Assembly (NCBI GenBank): GCA_017423885.1
Contig: JAFPCJ010000139.1
Coordinates: 1-12,761 of the forward strand
Reading direction: 5' to 3'
DNA length: 12,761 nucleotides
From: Clostridia bacterium
GTDB taxonomy: Bacteria > Bacillota_A > Clostridia > Oscillospirales > Acutalibacteraceae
Part shown: in pieces, positions 10,871 to 12,761 of the stretch
Layout: each line of letters begins with the position of its first letter
Position numbering within the stretch: the stretch's first letter is position 1
Notes under the pieces: generated by a model
What the model saw: only the letters and a program-made list of their open reading frames with translations
Told to the model about the DNA's origin: nothing
The model's database searches: none
Position numbers and translations under genes: made by a program

Positions 10871-12761
10871 CCCCTTCTCAATTTTTCTATCTTATCACGC
10901 AAGTATGCGGCATGCTCGAATTCGAGTATCTTTGCCGCCTGCTTCATTTCCTGTGTAAGCCGCTTTATCTCGGCTTCGCGCTCTATTTTAGACATTCTCG
11001 ATACAGGCTTTTCCTTTTCTACTCTCTGCCCTATTTCAAGTATCTCATGAACTCCCTTAACGATAGTCTTGGGCGTTATGCCGTTTTCCTCGTTATAGCG
11101 CTGTTGAATAGAGCGGCGGCGCTCGGTCTCGGTAATGGCGCGCTCCATTGAAGCCGTAACCTCATCAGCATACATGATGACCTGACCGTTAGCATTACGC
11201 GCGGCGCGTCCGATGGTCTGAACGAGCGAAGTCTCGCTACGCAAAAAGCCCTCTTTATCGGCATCGAGTATAGCCACGAGTGAAACCTCGGGAATATCAA
11301 GACCCTCTCGCAAAAGATTTATTCCGACCAATACCGAAAATTCACCGAGGCGCAGATCGCGTATTATCTGCATACGCTCGATAGTATCAATGTCGTAATG
11401 CATATAGCGCACCTTAATAGAAAGGTTTTCAAGGTACTCCGTAAGATCCTCTGCCATCTTTTTGGTAAGGGTGGTAACAAGCACCCTCTCTCCCCGCTCG
11501 GTACGCAGATTTATCTCGGAAACAAGGTCATCTATCTGCCCCTCGCTCGGTCGCACCGTAACCACAGGATCAAGCAGACCCGTAGGTCTTATAACCTGCT
11601 CGGCGATACGCGCAGCCTTACCCCTTTCAAGCTCTCCGGGCGTAGCCGAAACAAATATAGCCTGATTTATATGACTGTAAAACTCCTCAAAATTCAGCGG
11701 ACGGTTATCAAACGCCGAAGGCAGACGAAAGCCGTATTCAACAAGGTTTTCTTTACGCGCGCGGTCACCGCCGAACATTCCGCGCACCTGCGGCAGAGTG
11801 ACGTGCGATTCATCAACAAAAAGTATAAAATCCTCGGGAAAATAATCAAGTAAGGTTGAGGGCACCGAGCCTGCGGGTCTGCCTGCAAGCACTCTTGAAT
11901 AGTTTTCTATTCCCTTGCACATACCTATTTCGCGAAGCATCTCTATATCGTATTCAGTACGCTGACGGATTCGCTGAGCCTCTATAAGCTTGCCGTTTTC
12001 GGTGAAATACTCCACTCTTTCTTCCATCTCGCGGCGCAGCTCTGCCAAAGCCTGCTCCATCTTATCCTGCGGAACGATATAGTGCGATGCGGGATATATC
12101 GCAATATGCGAAAGCAGAGTCTTTATCTCGCCTGTCAGCGGATTCATCTCGCTGATGCGGTCTATCTCATCGCCAAAAAATTCCACTCGGATGGCAGTCT
12201 CGCTGGAGTATGCGGGGAATATCTCAACCGTGTCTCCCCTTACCCTGAATTTATTACGCATGAAGTTTACATCATTGCGCTCGTACTGCAGATCAACAAG
12301 TTTTCTTATAAGCTCATCGCGGTTTTTCTCCATTCCTGTTCGTAGAGAGATAACCATGTTGCGGTAATCTATAGGGTTACCGAGCGAATATATGCAGGAA
12401 ACACTCGCCACGATTATTACATCGCGCCGCTCGGAAAGCGCACAAGTAGCCGAATGACGCAGCTTATCTATCTCATCATTTATTGCCGAATCCTTTTCTA
12501 TATAGGTGTCAGTACCGGGGATATACGCTTCAGGCTGATAGTAGTCGTAATATGAGACGAAGAACTCGACAGAATTCGACGGAAAAAACTCTCTAAACTC
12601 TGAACAGAGCTGTGCTGCTAAGGTCTTATTGTGTGCCAAAATCAAGGTTGGTTTATTAACATTGGCTATTATGTTAGCCATCGTAAAAGTCTTACCAGAG
12701 CCTGTTACACCTAATAAAACCTGCTCTTTTACTCCACTTTGAATGCCTTCTGTTAGCTTTT
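10864..12761 (-). CDS. uvrB: UvrABC excinuclease subunit B (5' end outside the window)
   Basis: About 631 residues of UvrB are visible; only roughly the first 25 of about 655 are missing. UvrB is the damage-verifying helicase-like subunit of nucleotide excision repair, loaded by UvrA and then recruiting UvrC. Reading must begin at the window edge, not at the internal ATG 12679-12681, because Walker A (GVTGSGKT) lies upstream of that Met. Present in order: the NKTLAAQL motif, the damage-probing beta-hairpin [12 protein letters not shown], the [11 protein letters not shown] and [11 protein letters not shown] stretches, Walker [39 protein letters not shown], and a C-terminal UVR domain (about 40 residues ending in [12 protein letters not shown]) that contacts UvrC. 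Nothing is truncated or unusual. A HAD gene follows 27 bases after the stop. Confidence 0.97.
   Translation of the reverse strand, partial: KLTEGIQSGVKEQVLLGVTGSGKTFTMANIIANVNKPTLILAHNKTLAAQLCSEFREFFPSNSVEFFVSYYDYYQPEAYIPGTDTYIEKDSAINDEIDKLRHSATCALSERRDVIIVASVSCIYSLGNPIDYRNMVISLRTGMEKNRDELIRKLVDLQYERNDVNFMRNKFRVRGDTVEIFPAYSSETAIRVEFFGDEIDRISEMNPLTGEIKTLLSHIAIYPASHYIVPQDKMEQALAELRREMEERVEYFTENGKLIEAQRIRQRTEYDIEMLREIGMCKGIENYSRVLAGRPAGSVPSTLLDYFPEDFILFVDESHVTLPQVRGMFGGDRARKENLVEYGFRLPSAFDNRPLNFEEFYSHINQAIFVSATPGELERGKAARIAEQVIRPTGLLDPVVTVRPSEGQIDDLVSEINLRTERGERVLVTTLTKKMAEDLTEYLENLSIKVRYMHYDIDTIERMQIIRDLRLGEFSVLVGINLLREGLDIPEVSLVAILDADKEGFLRSETSLVQTIGRAARNANGQVIMYADEVTASMERAITETERRRSIQQRYNEENGITPKTIVKGVHEILEIGQRVEKEKPVSRMSKIEREAEIKRLTQEMKQAAKILEFEHAAYLRDKIEKLRRGK

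Noticed and set aside
12679..12681. Internal ATG as the uvrB start
   Set aside because: The frame stays open to the window edge, and the upstream residues include the essential Walker A motif, so the true start is outside the window.
1..12761. Mobile elements, CRISPR arrays, tRNA or rRNA genes, toxin-antitoxin or defence genes
   Set aside because: I looked through every intergenic gap and both strands and saw no transposase, integrase, repeat-spacer array, tRNA cloverleaf or rRNA sequence.

Overview
The window looks like chromosomal DNA from a spore-forming Clostridia bacterium, most likely an Oscillospiraceae/Ruminococcaceae-type gut lineage. The reasons are the spoIIGA-sigE pair, a GlpP-type antiterminator operon, an FMN-riboswitch-controlled RibU, a PASTA kinase-like protein with an N-terminal zinc ribbon, and standard code-11 stops with AGGAG-type ribosome binding sites. 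I see no phage, IS, CRISPR, rRNA or tRNA sequence. The family-level placement is an inference from gene content.

Layout. (1) 1-256: the 3' end of a DtxR/MntR-family metal-dependent repressor and its terminator. (2) 297-2092: an extended -10 promoter and a membrane kinase-like protein with zinc ribbon and PASTA domains. Its catalytic residues (beta3 Lys, HRD Asp, Mg-binding Asn, DFG Asp) are all replaced, so it is a predicted pseudokinase. (3) 2098-7535: an apparent glycerol-3-phosphate-related operon. It opens with a consensus promoter (TTGACA, 17 bp, TATAAT) and a structured leader with a terminator-like hairpin, followed by glpP. A long intrinsic terminator separates glpP from a MgtC/SapB membrane protein, a GlpA/LhgO-type FAD oxidoreductase, a second FAD/NAD oxidoreductase, a DUF1667 four-Cys protein and a HAD-IIA phosphatase. 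The FAD oxidoreductase is interrupted by an in-frame TGA inside its C-terminal [2Fe-2S] domain. The three redox genes and the phosphatase are packed or overlapping. (4) 7511-9120: spoIIGA and sigE, the protease and pro-sigma factor of the mother-cell programme, behind a possible Spo0A-type promoter that shares DNA with the preceding terminator. (5) 9108-9424: a small DUF1294 membrane protein whose ribosome binding site sits in a perfect hairpin loop. (6) 9421-10217: promoter, FMN riboswitch, terminator and ribU, the riboflavin ECF transporter S component. (7) 10219-12761, minus strand: a HAD-family hydrolase downstream of uvrB, whose 5' end lies outside the window.

How it works together. GlpP is a glycerol-3-phosphate-responsive RNA-binding antiterminator in B. 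subtilis. Here the gene has a terminator-like hairpin before it and a strong terminator after it, so an autoregulated antitermination circuit feeding the redox genes is the simplest reading. SpoIIGA is expected to activate the pro-SigE encoded next to it. RibU imports riboflavin and is shut off by FMN. Riboflavin is the precursor of the FAD that the upstream oxidoreductases use, although nothing here links the two regulons directly.

The points most worth following up are the pseudokinase, the TGA-split oxidoreductase, the paired hairpins around glpP with a shared GGAGAAG motif, and the terminator/0A-box overlap before spoIIGA.
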